From Paracoccus sp. (in: a-proteobacteria) (lineage in GTDB: Bacteria > Pseudomonadota > Alphaproteobacteria > Rhodobacterales > Rhodobacteraceae): a stretch of 64,000 nucleotides of DNA. The stretch spans positions 152,276 through 216,275 of the forward strand of contig NZ_JAUNTJ010000004.1 of the NCBI RefSeq assembly GCF_030538755.1, written 5' to 3'. A program made the position numbers and the translations under genes. Below are positions 1 to 9,047 of the stretch, piece after piece; the stretch's first letter is position 1, and every line of letters begins with the position of its first letter. Below the pieces are notes generated by a model, which was given only the letters and a program-made list of their open reading frames with translations, was not told the origin of the DNA and did not search any database.

Positions 1-1116
1 AGAACCGCGCCGATGATGCCGCCGACGCCATGGATGCCGAACACGTCAAAGCTGTCGTCGATGCCGATGCGCGACTTCATGCTGTTGACGAACCACATGC
101 AGGCCAGCCCGGTGATCGCGCCGATGGCAATCGCCCCCATCGGCCCGACAAAGCCCGCCGCCGGAGTCACGCCGACCAGACCGGCAATCGCCCCGGACAC
201 GCCGCCCAGCAAGGACGGATGACCGCGCAGCACCCATTCGCCAAAGGCCCATGCCAGCGCCGCCGCCGCCGTCGCGACCACCGTGTTCACCACCGCCAGC
301 GCGGCAATGCCGTCTGCCGCCAGCGCCGAACCGGCGTTGAACCCGAACCAGCCCATCCACAGCAGCGCCGCGCCGATAAAGGTAAAGGTCAGGTTATGCG
401 GGGCCATCAGCTCGCGCCCGTAACCGATCCGCGGACCGGCCACATAGGCCGCCACCAGACCGGCCACACCGGCGTTGATGTGAATCACCGTCCCGCCCGC
501 GAAATCCAGTGCACCGTGCTGGAACAGATAGCCGCCCGACTGCCAGACCATGTGGCAGATCGGCAGATAGGACAGCACGAACCAGATCAGGCAGAACAGC
601 AGGACTGCGCTGAACTTCATCCGCTCGGCCGTGGCGCCGACGATCAGCGCGGTGGCGATGCAGGCAAAGGCAAGCTGGAACACGACGAAGTTATATTCGT
701 AGATGTCCCCCTCCAGCGTATCCACCGAGATACCCGACAGGAACATCTTGGACAGATCGCCGATAAAGGCGCTGACACCGCCGTTTTCCGCACCGGTAAA
801 GGCCAGCGAATAGCCAAACATCACCCACAACAGCGCCACGATGCAGAAAACGGTAAACACCTGCATCAGCACCGACAGCATGTTCTTGCCACGGGCCAGC
901 CCGCCATAGAACAGCGCCAACCCCGGCACGCTCATCAGCATGACAAGGATCGCCGAGACCATCACCCAGGTCACATTGCCGGTATCGGCAACCGGCACCA
1001 CCGCAACGGCGGCTTCCGTCACGGTTTCGATCACCGGGGCGGCGGCTTCCTGAGCCAAAGCGGGCAACGCGGGCAGCGCAGCCATCGGCACGGATGTTAA
1101 CAAAGCTTTGTTCATC
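1..1116 (-). CDS. amt: ammonium transporter, Amt family (3' end outside window)
   Basis: Inner-membrane channel that takes up ammonium. The frame is open from an ATG at 1116 to the left edge (372 codons, no stop), so the C-terminus is missing; the family is usually 400-450 residues. A cleavable signal-like leader ends near ALPALAQEA, followed by a first membrane segment with LFYGGLARGKN (about residues 68-78), the family signature after TM1. Further visible motifs are LIWFVLSYLPICHMVW, FAGGTVIHINAG, GWFGFNAGSAL and DVFGIHGVGG, all typical Amt pore regions with the conserved His residues. A PII gene (glnK) often precedes amt, but the 265 bases upstream hold none; it could lie beyond the left edge. 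No clear sigma-54 promoter was seen upstream. Identification is secure. Confidence 0.95.
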
Positions 1117-1301
1117 GTCTCACCTGTCTTGAAGCGGGCAGCCGGAAGGGCCGCGTTTCCTCTTTTTGATCGTCAGCGGGCGGGGCGATGCACAAGAACA
1201 GGGCGCAGCGCCGCAGCGCAGAAAACCGGATTGCGCAAAAAACAGGCTGTCTGTAGGCGCAATGCCCGCGCGCCGCGCAGATCACAGATCGGTAAGCCGA
1301 G

Positions 1302-1330
1302 TTTCCATACAGCGATTCTTGCGCTATGCT
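1302..1330 (+). promoter_or_regulatory. candidate sigma-70-type promoter of the PBP gene
   Basis: A TTTCCA box (1302-1307) and a TATGCT box (1325-1330) are separated by 17 bases and lie about 50 bases upstream of the penicillin-binding protein start at 1382. Each box matches 4 of 6 consensus positions. The divergent amt gene starts at 1116, so 1117-1381 must carry both promoters; nothing else was recognised there. Read by eye only. Confidence 0.35.
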
Positions 1331-1381
1331 ACCTTTTCAAAGAGCCGGAAAACCGGCGGGCAGCGAACACAGGCACAACGC

Positions 1382-3667
1382 ATGAAACGACCCACCGGGA
1401 CGCCCAGACGGGCGGGCAAAGGCCCCGTCGCCGACAAGCGCGACTTTGCCACCACCGAAAAGCCCAAGCGCCACACCCCGCGCCAGAAAAACCGGCGCGG
1501 CAATATGGTGACGCGCGGCGTGGCGGGCATGGTTGTGCTGGTCTGGCGCATCCTGTGGGGCAGCGCATGGCGGCTGGCACTGGTGCTGGCGCTGATCCTG
1601 TTTGGCGCAACGGCCTATTATTACAACACCCTGCCCCAGGCGGCGGCACTGTTCGATGGCCGCGCGCGCGGCTCTGTCACGATGCTGGACCGCGATGGCG
1701 GGGTGTTCGCGTGGCGCGGCGAAACATTCGGCACGGTATCGTCCGACAAGATCGCCCCGGTGCTGAAAAACGCCGTCATCGCGACCGAGGACCGGCGCTT
1801 TTACAATCACCTTGGCGTCGATCCACGCGGCATCGCCGGGGCGATGCGCAACAATATTCAGGCCGGGCGCGGCGCGTTCGAGGGCGCGGGCGGATCGACC
1901 ATCACCGTGCAGGTGGCCAAACTGCTGTGCCTTGGCCAGACCTTCGACCCGACCCAGTGGAAGGACGAGGCCGAATTCGAACAGGATTGCCGCGTCAGCA
2001 GCCTGTGGCGCAAGGTCAAAGAGGTGCCCTATGCCTTTGCGCTGGAGGCCAAATACTCCAAGGATGAAATCCTGAACATCTATATGAACCGGTCCTATCT
2101 TGGCGCCGGTGCGCGCGGGTTCGAGGCCGCCTCGCAGCGTTACTTCAACAAACCCGCCAGCGACGTGACCGCCCCCGAAGCGGCGATGCTGGCCGGTGCC
2201 CTGCGCGCCCCCAGCCGCTATGCCCCGACCGCGAATCTGCAACGCGCACAGGATCGCGCCAACGTGATTCTGGGCCTGATGCACGAAGAGGGCTATCTGA
2301 ACGACGCCGAACTGACGCAGGCGCGCGCCAACCCCGCCACGCTGTCGCGGGCAGCAGCCGCGCGGGCGGGCGGCTATTTCGCCGATTGGGTGATGGATTC
2401 CGGCCCCGGCTTCCTGACCAGCGAAACCACCGAGGATGTGACCATCCGCACCACCTTTGACCAGGGCATTCAACGCGCGGCGGAACGTGCGCTGGCGCGG
2501 GTGTTCGACGAAAAGGTCAAGGACGGCTCCAAGGCGCAGGCCGCCGTCGTGGTGATGAGCGCGGACGGCGCCGTGCGCGCAATGATCGGCGGGCGCGATA
2601 ACGTGGCCGCAGGCACCTTTAACCGCGCCACGCAGGCGAAACGGCAAACCGGGTCGTCGTTCAAGCCCTTCGTCTTTGCCGCCGCGCTGAACGCCGGTTA
2701 CACGCCCGACAGCCGGGTTCTGGATGCGCCGCTGACGATCAGCATCCGCGGCTCGGCCCCGTGGACGCCGCAGAACTATACCCGCCGTCACCGCGGCGAA
2801 ATCAGCCTGACCACCGCGCTGGCCAATTCGATCAACACCGCCACCATCCGCCTGCAAGAGGCCGTCGGCCGGGCCGAGGTGCGCCGCGTGGCCCAAGCCT
2901 TTGGCGTGGCCAGCGACCTGACCACCAGCCCGTCGCTGGGGCTGGGGGCGTCCGAATCGACGCTGCTGGAAATGACCGGCGCCTATGCCGGCATCCGCAA
3001 CGGCGGCACCGCCGTGCATCCCTATGGCCTGATCGAGCTGCGCATCAAGGGCGATGGTGCCCCGCTGATGGGGCAAGCCGGGGGGCTGGGGCAGCAGGTC
3101 ATTTCCAACCGCGCGGCCGGACAGTTGATCTTCATGATGGAGCAGGTGATCCAGAACGGCACCGGCACCCGCGCGAAACTGCCCGGCAACCGCCCGGCAG
3201 CGGGCAAGACCGGCACCACCTCATCCTATCGCGATGCGTGGTTCATCGGCTTTACCCAGCAATATGTGACCGGCGTCTGGATGGGCTATGACGACAACAC
3301 CCCGCTGAATGACGTGACCGGCGGCGGTCTGCCAGCCGAGATCTGGCAGGCGGTGATGGCCGAAATCCACGACGGCCTGCCGGTCGAACCGCTGCTGGCC
3401 GTTTCGCCCGATGGCGGCGGGCTGATTATCTTGCAGGGCGAGGGGATGCCCACGGTCGTCACCTCGGGCAGCGCGCAAGACCCGCTGGCCGCCGCCTTGG
3501 CACAGGCGATCGCGCCCGAACAGGCCAGCAGCGCCACCGTCACCAACGCCCCTGCCCCGCCCGGCACCGCACCGCAAACCCCCGCCAGCAGCACCAGCGC
3601 AGGCAGCACCCCCGAGGTGCCCGCCGATGACGCACTGGCCGACGCGCTGCGGGGGATATTGAACTGA
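1382..3667 (+). CDS. mrcA: class A penicillin-binding protein, PBP1A type
   Basis: Bifunctional peptidoglycan glycosyltransferase/transpeptidase that polymerises and cross-links the cell wall. 761 residues from the ATG at 1382; the frame is open further upstream, but that stretch is non-coding in character. A basic cytoplasmic tail (1-63) precedes one membrane anchor (about 64-82). The glycosyltransferase domain has ATEDRRFYNHLG with catalytic Glu136 and GGSTITVQVAK. The transpeptidase has SSFK (Ser425/Lys428), SIN (483-485) and KTGTT (609-613). Between GGSTITVQVAK and the YSKDEILNIYMN helix there is an insertion with two cysteines that is absent from the E. coli-type enzyme; from memory it is common in Rhodobacterales. 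The tail after about residue 700 is Ala/Pro/Ser-rich. Function is certain, the exact PBP class symbol less so. Confidence 0.95.
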   Translation: MKRPTGTPRRAGKGPVADKRDFATTEKPKRHTPRQKNRRGNMVTRGVAGMVVLVWRILWGSAWRLALVLALILFGATAYYYNTLPQAAALFDGRARGSVTMLDRDGGVFAWRGETFGTVSSDKIAPVLKNAVIATEDRRFYNHLGVDPRGIAGAMRNNIQAGRGAFEGAGGSTITVQVAKLLCLGQTFDPTQWKDEAEFEQDCRVSSLWRKVKEVPYAFALEAKYSKDEILNIYMNRSYLGAGARGFEAASQRYFNKPASDVTAPEAAMLAGALRAPSRYAPTANLQRAQDRANVILGLMHEEGYLNDAELTQARANPATLSRAAAARAGGYFADWVMDSGPGFLTSETTEDVTIRTTFDQGIQRAAERALARVFDEKVKDGSKAQAAVVVMSADGAVRAMIGGRDNVAAGTFNRATQAKRQTGSSFKPFVFAAALNAGYTPDSRVLDAPLTISIRGSAPWTPQNYTRRHRGEISLTTALANSINTATIRLQEAVGRAEVRRVAQAFGVASDLTTSPSLGLGASESTLLEMTGAYAGIRNGGTAVHPYGLIELRIKGDGAPLMGQAGGLGQQVISNRAAGQLIFMMEQVIQNGTGTRAKLPGNRPAAGKTGTTSSYRDAWFIGFTQQYVTGVWMGYDDNTPLNDVTGGGLPAEIWQAVMAEIHDGLPVEPLLAVSPDGGGLIILQGEGMPTVVTSGSAQDPLAAALAQAIAPEQASSATVTNAPAPPGTAPQTPASSTSAGSTPEVPADDALADALRGILN

Positions 3668-4297
3668 GGCCGGGGCGCGGGCTTCCCTCGCGCCTCGGCT
3701 GATGCAGGCATCGGTGGCTATGCCGGTCAATTGCGGGGGCGGGCGACGTGGGGGCCTGATTGCCACGCTCATGCAGGGGGGGCGGGCCGCCGGCGAAGCG
3801 TTACTGCTTTCGGACCGAAACGGATCGGGATACCGCGTCTTGCCGTCCGAGGATAAGGCGGGCCGCAATCCTGCCTGTGAAGTTGAGGCTGCCCAAGGCT
3901 TCCCCGTGCAGAGCTTGCGCAAAAGCAAACCCAACAGTTCATCGGCTCAGCAAGCTGGCGCATCCCCAGACGGCTTTAACCAATTTCGTCCGCTTGAGGG
4001 CGGCTTCAGCCTGCCAATGCAGCATAGAAAATGATCGGCGCTCCTTAGCCGAACCGGCATTTCCAGCGCACGATCAACGGCAGCGCGATCATCGCCGAAC
4101 ATTGACGGCATGACCATCAAAGCCCCCTGTTAACGCAGCGCCAAGAACAGCCCCATGTCTGGCCAGTCCAAGAATGCTGACAATACACCCCATGCAGCCT
4201 TGGCACCGAACCCCATTCGCAGACTGACCGCCGCCGAAGCACACCTTGCCGCGCCAGTCAGCACCATCGGTTTCGCCACAGCATTGGCCCAACGCAA
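3668..4297. other. 630-base stretch without a recognisable gene
   Basis: It lies between the 3' ends of the PBP gene (plus) and phaB (minus). Frames of 60-117 codons exist on both strands, but none has a recognisable motif, a good ribosome site or convincing codon pattern. A GC-rich imperfect hairpin follows the PBP stop (about 3666-3704, GGCGCG pairing with CGCGCC) without a T tract. The part from about 3870 to 4260 is visibly less G+C-rich than the flanks and may be a decayed gene; no transposase, phage or regulator motif was identified. Confidence 0.5.
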
Positions 4298-4322
4298 AAA
4301 GGCCCGCGCGGGGCGGGCCTTT
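4298..4322 (-). terminator. rho-independent terminator of phaB
   Basis: AAAGGCCCGC (4298-4307) and GCGGGCCTTT (4313-4322) form a perfect 10-bp stem with a 5-base loop. Read on the minus strand it begins 18 bases after the phaB stop and is followed by a run of T (TTTTTG), the classical intrinsic terminator layout. Confidence 0.85.
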
Positions 4323-4340
4323 CGTGCATCTTTACATCAA

Positions 4341-5066
4341 TCAGCCGAAGAACTGGCCGCCGTTGGCCGAGATCGTCGATCCGGTGATGAAGCCCGCCTC
4401 ATCCGAGGCGAGAAAGACCACCGCGCGGGCGATTTCTTCGGGTTCGCCCAGACGCCCGACCGGGATCTGCGGAATGATGCGTTCGTTCAGCACCTTTTCA
4501 TCAATCGCGCGCACCATTTCCGTGCCGATATAGCCCGGCGCGACGGCGTTCACCGTGATCCCGGCCCGCGCGCCTTCCTGCGCCAGCGCGCGGGTAAAGC
4601 CGATGTCACCAGCCTTGGCGGCGGAATAGTTCGCCTGCCCCGCCTGCCCCTTTTGGCCGTTGACCGAGGAAATGTTGATGATACGGCCGAATTTGCGATC
4701 ACGCATCCCGCCCCAGACCGGATGAGTCATGTTGAACAGGCCGGTCAGGTTGGTGTCGATCACCTCTTTCCACTGCTGGACGGTCATCTTGTGGAACATG
4801 GAATCGCGGGTGATCCCGGCATTGTTGACCAGAACGGCGATCGGGCCGAGTTCTTCTTCGACCTTCTTGATGCCTTCGGCGCAGGCGTCGTAATCGGCAA
4901 CCGACCATTTATAGGTCTTGATGCCGGTTTCTTCGGTAAAGGCGTTGGCCGCTTCGTCATTGCCGGCATAGTTCGCGGCGACGGTATAGCCCGCCTCTTG
5001 CAGCGCCTTGGAAATGGCGGCCCCGATCCCGCGCGATCCGCCGGTCACAAGAGCAACTTTCGACAT
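4341..5066 (-). CDS. phaB: acetoacetyl-CoA reductase
   Basis: NADPH-dependent reduction of acetoacetyl-CoA to (R)-3-hydroxybutyryl-CoA, the second step of polyhydroxybutyrate synthesis; the same product also feeds the ethylmalonyl-CoA pathway, of which mcd lies further right. 241 residues, the normal length for this short-chain dehydrogenase. TGGSRGIG (8-15) binds the cofactor, NNAGITRD (81-88) is the NNAG motif, the catalytic Ser lies in NISSVNG (131-137), and Tyr147/Lys151 form YSAAK. The C-terminus ISANGGQFFG is characteristic of PhaB rather than FabG. The ATG at 5066 has a strong ribosome site (AAGGGGGGATACC). phaA, usually adjacent, is not here: upstream lies the EAL gene after 257 bases with no other feature seen. 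Confidence 0.95.
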   Translation of the reverse strand: MSKVALVTGGSRGIGAAISKALQEAGYTVAANYAGNDEAANAFTEETGIKTYKWSVADYDACAEGIKKVEEELGPIAVLVNNAGITRDSMFHKMTVQQWKEVIDTNLTGLFNMTHPVWGGMRDRKFGRIINISSVNGQKGQAGQANYSAAKAGDIGFTRALAQEGARAGITVNAVAPGYIGTEMVRAIDEKVLNERIIPQIPVGRLGEPEEIARAVVFLASDEAGFITGSTISANGGQFFG

Positions 5067-5323
5067 GGTATCCCCCCTTTAGGTCATAGTCTTGAAATCT
5101 TGCTACCCAAACAGCCCGCCCCACGCAACATCATTTCGTAGAACCTTGACTGACCAAGCCAGACCACCCTGTGATCGCCCTGCCCGCGACCAGCAATCAA
5201 CGGGGCGCCAACCCGGATTTCAGGGAAGGGTTGCGGGTTGTCGATCAGGCGTCAAGTCTTGCCGGGCATTTTGCAGGCATTTTCACGCCAACTGCCCTGG
5301 CAGGACCAACGCACCGTATCATT

Positions 5324-6139
5324 TTACCGCTGCACCATCGTCGGCGGGCTTTTCCACGGCGGGGCAATGGTCGGTGCACCGAAATAATAGCCCTGCATGC
5401 AGTCGATTCCCATGTCGATCAGGAAGGCAGCCTCATCCGCAGTTTCCACCGATTCCGCGACCGTGAACATGTCGAAATGATGGGCGATGGATTGCAGCGC
5501 GCGGGTCAGCACCTGATTATCCGGCTGGCTGGCAATGTTGCGGATGAACTGCCCGTCGATCTTAATCATGTCAAAGCAGAAGTCACGCAAATAGCGGAAC
5601 GAGGTATAGCCCGCGCCGAAATCGTCCAGCGCCAGACTGACACCATATCCCTGCACCTCGCGCATGAACTGATGCACGACATCGGGCATTTCCATCGCGC
5701 TGCTTTCGGTGATTTCCAGAATCAGCCGTTCGGCGACCTGAGGTTCGGAAATCAGGCCATCGCGCAGGGTGGTGATCCAGTCGGGATAACCGATAGAGCG
5801 CGCCGACATGTTGATCGACAGCCGCAACGAGGGATCTTCGCGCAGTGATTGCAGCCCCAAGGCCAGCGACAGACAGTCGATCCGCCGCCCCAGTTCCGTG
5901 GTTTCGGCCACGGGCATGAAATCGCGCAGCGGCACGATCCGCCCCGATTCGTCGATGATGCGGATCAGCCCTTCGTAAAAGGCCGGGCGTTCGGTCCGCC
6001 CCGACTGGACGACGGGCTGAAAGGCCAGCACGCAGTTGCCGCGTTCAACCGCCAGCCGAACGGTGGGCAGCGTGACCCGGCTTTGCTGATCTATGGCGTA
6101 GTCGAGCGGGGATGCGCTCTGCTGGGTTCCGGCGGACAC
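5324..6139 (-). CDS. stand-alone EAL-domain protein, probable cyclic-di-GMP phosphodiesterase
   Basis: 271 residues made almost entirely of one EAL domain, which hydrolyses cyclic di-GMP. The name-giving triplet is EGL (56-58), a variation that keeps the metal-binding Glu. Other active-site positions appear intact: Asn110 in SINMS, Glu142 in LEITES, Asp172-Asp173 in LDDFGAGYTS, Lys193 in IKID, Glu229 in VAESVE and Gln249 in QGYYFG. The enzyme is therefore likely active, not a degenerate receptor. No membrane segment, PAS or GGDEF domain is visible, so any input must come from the short N-terminus or a partner. It is monocistronic, with the divergent tag gene starting 88 bases away. Confidence 0.9.
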   Translation of the reverse strand: MSAGTQQSASPLDYAIDQQSRVTLPTVRLAVERGNCVLAFQPVVQSGRTERPAFYEGLIRIIDESGRIVPLRDFMPVAETTELGRRIDCLSLALGLQSLREDPSLRLSINMSARSIGYPDWITTLRDGLISEPQVAERLILEITESSAMEMPDVVHQFMREVQGYGVSLALDDFGAGYTSFRYLRDFCFDMIKIDGQFIRNIASQPDNQVLTRALQSIAHHFDMFTVAESVETADEAAFLIDMGIDCMQGYYFGAPTIAPPWKSPPTMVQR

Positions 6140-6227
6140 GATTCACCTCTTGCACGGTTGTCTTTGCACTATCGCCATGATTGCCTAATTTCACGTAAAT
6201 GATGACTGCTTTCTGGATTCCCGGTTA

Positions 6228-6809
6228 ATGAACGATATATCCCGCTGTGGCTGGTGCGGCACTGATCCGCTGTATCAAGACTATCACGACACCGAATGGG
6301 GCGTGCCGGAACGTGATCCGCGCGCCTTGTGGGAAAAGCTGATTCTGGACGGGTTTCAGGCCGGTCTCAGCTGGATCACTATCCTGCGCAAGCGCGATGC
6401 CTTTCGCGAGGAATTTGACGATTTCAACCCCGAAAGCATGGCAAGCTGGGACACCGCCCGCATCGAAAAGGCGCTGTCCAACCCCGGAATCATCCGCCAC
6501 CGCGGCAAAATCGAATCAACCGTGCGCAGCGCGCGCATCTTTCTGGACATGGAAACGGGCGAGGGATTCGCGCCTTTCATCTGGGGCTTCACCGGCGGAA
6601 AAACCGTGCAGAACAAATGGTCCTCGCTGGCGCAGGTTCCCACGCAGACGCCCGAATCGCAGGCCATGTCCAAGGCGTTGAAAAAGCAGGGGTTCAATTT
6701 TTGCGGGCCGGTGATCTGTTATGCCTTCATGCAGGCGGTGGGGATCGTGAACGACCACATCACTACCTGCCACCGGCACGGCCCGGTCAGTCGGCTTTCA
6801 GCGCCCTGA
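6228..6809 (+). CDS. tag: DNA-3-methyladenine glycosylase I
   Basis: Base-excision repair enzyme that removes 3-methyladenine from alkylated DNA. 193 residues, the usual size. The start MNDISRCGWCG.DPLYQDYHDTEWG aligns with the E. coli Tag N-terminus. The zinc ligands known from Tag are all present: Cys7, His20, His177 (VNDH) and Cys181 (TTCHRH). LILDGFQAGLSWITILRKR (38-56) and FNFCGPVICYAFMQAVG (156-172) are conserved pocket regions. The 3' end overlaps the convergent TlpA-like gene by 23 bases, so the two transcripts meet tail to tail. Confidence 0.95.
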   Translation: MNDISRCGWCGTDPLYQDYHDTEWGVPERDPRALWEKLILDGFQAGLSWITILRKRDAFREEFDDFNPESMASWDTARIEKALSNPGIIRHRGKIESTVRSARIFLDMETGEGFAPFIWGFTGGKTVQNKWSSLAQVPTQTPESQAMSKALKKQGFNFCGPVICYAFMQAVGIVNDHITTCHRHGPVSRLSAP

Positions 6810-7341
6810 CCACCTCCAGCGCGGCATCCGACGCCCAATCTGCTTCGCCGTTCAGACGCGCTACCTCGCGGCCCTCGCGGTCGATCAGCACCGTCACCGG
6901 CAGGCCGACAACGCCCATCGCGCGGGCCAGCTCCATCCGCGGATCGGTCAGCAGAGGCAGGGTTTCAATGCCCGTTTCAGCAAAGAATTTGCGCATCGCC
7001 TCGGGCGGGTTGCGGCCTGCGGCGATGGTCAGCACCTGAAAATCATCGCCGCCCATTTCCTGCTGCAAGGCATCCAGCGAGGGCATTTCTTCGCGGCAGG
7101 GCGCGCACCAGGTCGCCCAGAAATTCACCAGCAGCGCCTGCCCCTGCCAATCGGAAAGCTGGTGTTCCCCGCCATCCAGATCGCCAAATGTGGCATCCGC
7201 AATCTGGGCCGGAAAGGTGTCGGCCAGCCGCACCAGACCTGCCGCCTGCGCGGCGGGCACATCCACGGGGTTGCCCTCGCCCGCGAGGGCAGGCAGCGCG
7301 ATTGCGCCGAAAGCAACGGCCAGATAAAGGGATCGCAGCAT
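6787..7341 (-). CDS. TlpA-like periplasmic thioredoxin-fold disulfide reductase
   Basis: 184 residues from the ATG at 7341, which has a near-perfect ribosome site (GGAGG, 5 bases away); a longer in-frame extension upstream lacks a signal peptide and was rejected. Residues 1-20 form a signal peptide ([17 protein letters not shown]). The redox motif is [11 protein letters not shown] with Cys79/Cys82, and the cis-proline opposite it is Pro148 ([12 protein letters not shown]). Such proteins reduce disulfides in the periplasm, often for cytochrome c or copper-centre maturation; the exact partner cannot be told here. It is divergent from argH with only 25 bases between the start codons. Confidence 0.88.
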   Translation of the reverse strand: MLRSLYLAVAFGAIALPALAGEGNPVDVPAAQAAGLVRLADTFPAQIADATFGDLDGGEHQLSDWQGQALLVNFWATWCAPCREEMPSLDALQQEMGGDDFQVLTIAAGRNPPEAMRKFFAETGIETLPLLTDPRMELARAMGVVGLPVTVLIDREGREVARLNGEADWASDAALEVVRALKAD

Positions 7342-7366
7342 GAAATCCTCCGCACAGGGAACGCCG

Positions 7367-8764
7367 ATGACCGACCAGCCCAAGACCGCCAACGCAATGT
7401 GGGGCGGGCGCTTTGCCGCCGGGCCGGATGCGATCATGGAGGCGATCAACGCCTCGATCAGCTTCGACCGGCGGCTTTACGCCCAGGACATCCGGGGCAG
7501 CCGTGCCCACGCCGCCATGCTGGCCGCGACAGGCATCATCAGCAGTAACGACGCCGACGCCATCCGTGAAGGGCTGAACACGGTCTTGTCAGAAATCGAG
7601 GCCGGAACATTCACCTTCCGCACCGATCTGGAAGACATTCACATGAATGTCGAAGCACGGCTGAAAGAGATCATCGGCGAACCGGCGGGCCGCCTGCACA
7701 CCGCACGGTCGCGCAACGATCAGGTGGCGACCGATTTCCGGCTGTGGGTGCGCGACCAGTGCGACGCCGCCGACGAATCGCTGCGGGCACTGATCGGCGC
7801 GCTGCTGACGCAGGCCGAGACGGGGGCGGATTGGGTGATGCCGGGCTTTACCCATCTGCAAACCGCCCAGCCGGTGACATGGGGGCATCACATGATGGCC
7901 TATGTGGAAATGTTCGGCCGCGACCTGGGCCGCTTTGCCGACGCGCGGCGGCGCATGAACGAATCGCCCCTTGGCGCGGCGGCCCTGGCCGGGACCGGAT
8001 TTGCGATCGACCGGCAGGCGACAGCCAAGGCGCTGGAGTTCGACCGCCCGATGGCCAACAGCCTTGATGCTGTCAGCGACCGCGATTTCGCGCTGGAGTT
8101 CCTGTCAGCAGCCAGCATCTGCGCCGTTCACCTGTCGCGACTGGCCGAGGAGCTGGTGATCTGGTCATCGGCACAGTTCCGCTTTGTGGCAATGTCGGAT
8201 CGGTTCTCGACCGGCTCGTCGATCATGCCGCAAAAGAAAAACCCCGATGCGGCAGAGCTGATCCGGGCGAAAATCGGGCGAATCCTTGGCGCGACAGTGG
8301 CGCTGTTCACGGTGATGAAGGGCCTGCCGCTGGCCTATTCCAAGGACATGCAGGAAGACAAGGAACAGGTCTTCGACGCCGCCGATTCGCTGATGCTGGC
8401 ACTGGCGGCGATGACCGGCATGATGAGCGACCTGTCCGCCCGCCCCGACGCGCTGGAGGCGGCAGCCTCCAGCGGCTTTTCCACCGCCACCGATCTGGCC
8501 GACTGGCTGGTGCGCGAAGCCGGCCTGCCCTTCCGCGACGCCCACCACGTCACCGGCGCGCTGGTCGCCAAGGCAGAAAAGGCCGGCGTCGATCTGCCTG
8601 ACCTGACGCTGGCCGAAATGCAGGCCGTCCACCCCGCCATTACCCAACAGATTTTCGACGTGCTGGGTGTCCACAACTCGGTCGCCTCGCGAACCAGCTA
8701 TGGCGGTACCGCACCGTCGCAGGTGCGCAACCAGATCGCGCGCTGGAGGCAAGCTCTGGCCTGA
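7367..8764 (+). CDS. argH: argininosuccinate lyase
   Basis: Last step of arginine synthesis: argininosuccinate to arginine and fumarate, in the cytoplasm. 465 residues from the ATG at 7367 ([16 protein letters not shown]), preceded by AGGGA at good spacing; another in-frame ATG at 7340 overlaps the divergent TlpA-like start and gives an atypical leader. The superfamily signature [12 protein letters not shown] is present near residue 285, as are [13 protein letters not shown] and the T-H-LQ.AQP stretch ([16 protein letters not shown]). Its promoter must lie inside the 5' part of the TlpA-like gene. A repeat hairpin follows 15 bases after the stop. Confidence 0.97.
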   Translation: MTDQPKTANAMWGGRFAAGPDAIMEAINASISFDRRLYAQDIRGSRAHAAMLAATGIISSNDADAIREGLNTVLSEIEAGTFTFRTDLEDIHMNVEARLKEIIGEPAGRLHTARSRNDQVATDFRLWVRDQCDAADESLRALIGALLTQAETGADWVMPGFTHLQTAQPVTWGHHMMAYVEMFGRDLGRFADARRRMNESPLGAAALAGTGFAIDRQATAKALEFDRPMANSLDAVSDRDFALEFLSAASICAVHLSRLAEELVIWSSAQFRFVAMSDRFSTGSSIMPQKKNPDAAELIRAKIGRILGATVALFTVMKGLPLAYSKDMQEDKEQVFDAADSLMLALAAMTGMMSDLSARPDALEAAASSGFSTATDLADWLVREAGLPFRDAHHVTGALVAKAEKAGVDLPDLTLAEMQAVHPAITQQIFDVLGVHNSVASRTSYGGTAPSQVRNQIARWRQALA

Positions 8765-8779
8765 TCGGCACCGCCTTTT

Positions 8780-8835
8780 GCGTATTTGGGCAAACAGGAA
8801 ACCGGCAGATGTCTTCCTGTTTGCATCAAATACGC
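8780..8835. repeat. intergenic repeat, inverted pair forming a long hairpin
   Basis: Two copies of the window's short repeat (core GTATTTGGGCAAACAGG) face each other: 8780-8800 and, inverted, 8814-8835. They pair over about 20 bp with one bulge and a 13-base loop. It sits between argH and the small lipoprotein gene and could end the argH transcript, though no T tract follows. Single copies occur at 12917, 17008, 18805 and 36442. Confidence 0.75.
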
Positions 8836-8912
8836 CTCTTTGGGCGGGGCCGTGATATTGCCCGCTGCGGCGGCTTGGATCATAACCCGGAGCAGTCTCA
8901 GAGGTTCTCGTA

Positions 8913-9044
8913 ATGCGCATCGTCCTTTTCCTGACCACCGCCCTGATCCTGTCCGCCTGCGGCGTCGATGGCGCGCCCGAACGGCCCGCGCCGGGGCTGC
9001 ATCTTGATGGCGAGGCGCGGATCGGCATCGCAACGGGCGTCTGA
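8913..9044 (+). CDS. small lipoprotein, LptM/YifL-like, upstream of lysA
   Basis: A 43-residue protein: a hydrophobic signal (MRIVLFLTTALILSAC) with lipobox LSAC ending in Cys16, then a short hydrophilic tail rich in Gly/Ala/Pro. Four bases separate its stop from the lysA start at 9048. Tiny lipoproteins in the argH-lysA gap recur in Alphaproteobacteria; some belong to the LptM/YifL family, which in E. coli supports LptD assembly. That functional link is family knowledge and not visible in the sequence. The start follows GAGG with 8 bases of spacing. Confidence 0.8.
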   Translation: MRIVLFLTTALILSACGVDGAPERPAPGLHLDGEARIGIATGV

Positions 9045-9047
9045 CGG

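Noticed and set aside
30-1100. 356-codon plus-strand frame at the left edge
   Set aside because: Antisense to amt, which has clear family motifs through the whole stretch.
1117-1381. Sigma-54 promoter for amt
   Set aside because: No TGGCAC-N5-TTGC-like pair was found upstream of amt on the minus strand.
3668-4297. Insertion-sequence remnant
   Set aside because: No terminal inverted repeats, DDE motif or transposase-like peptide could be recognised; left as unexplained.
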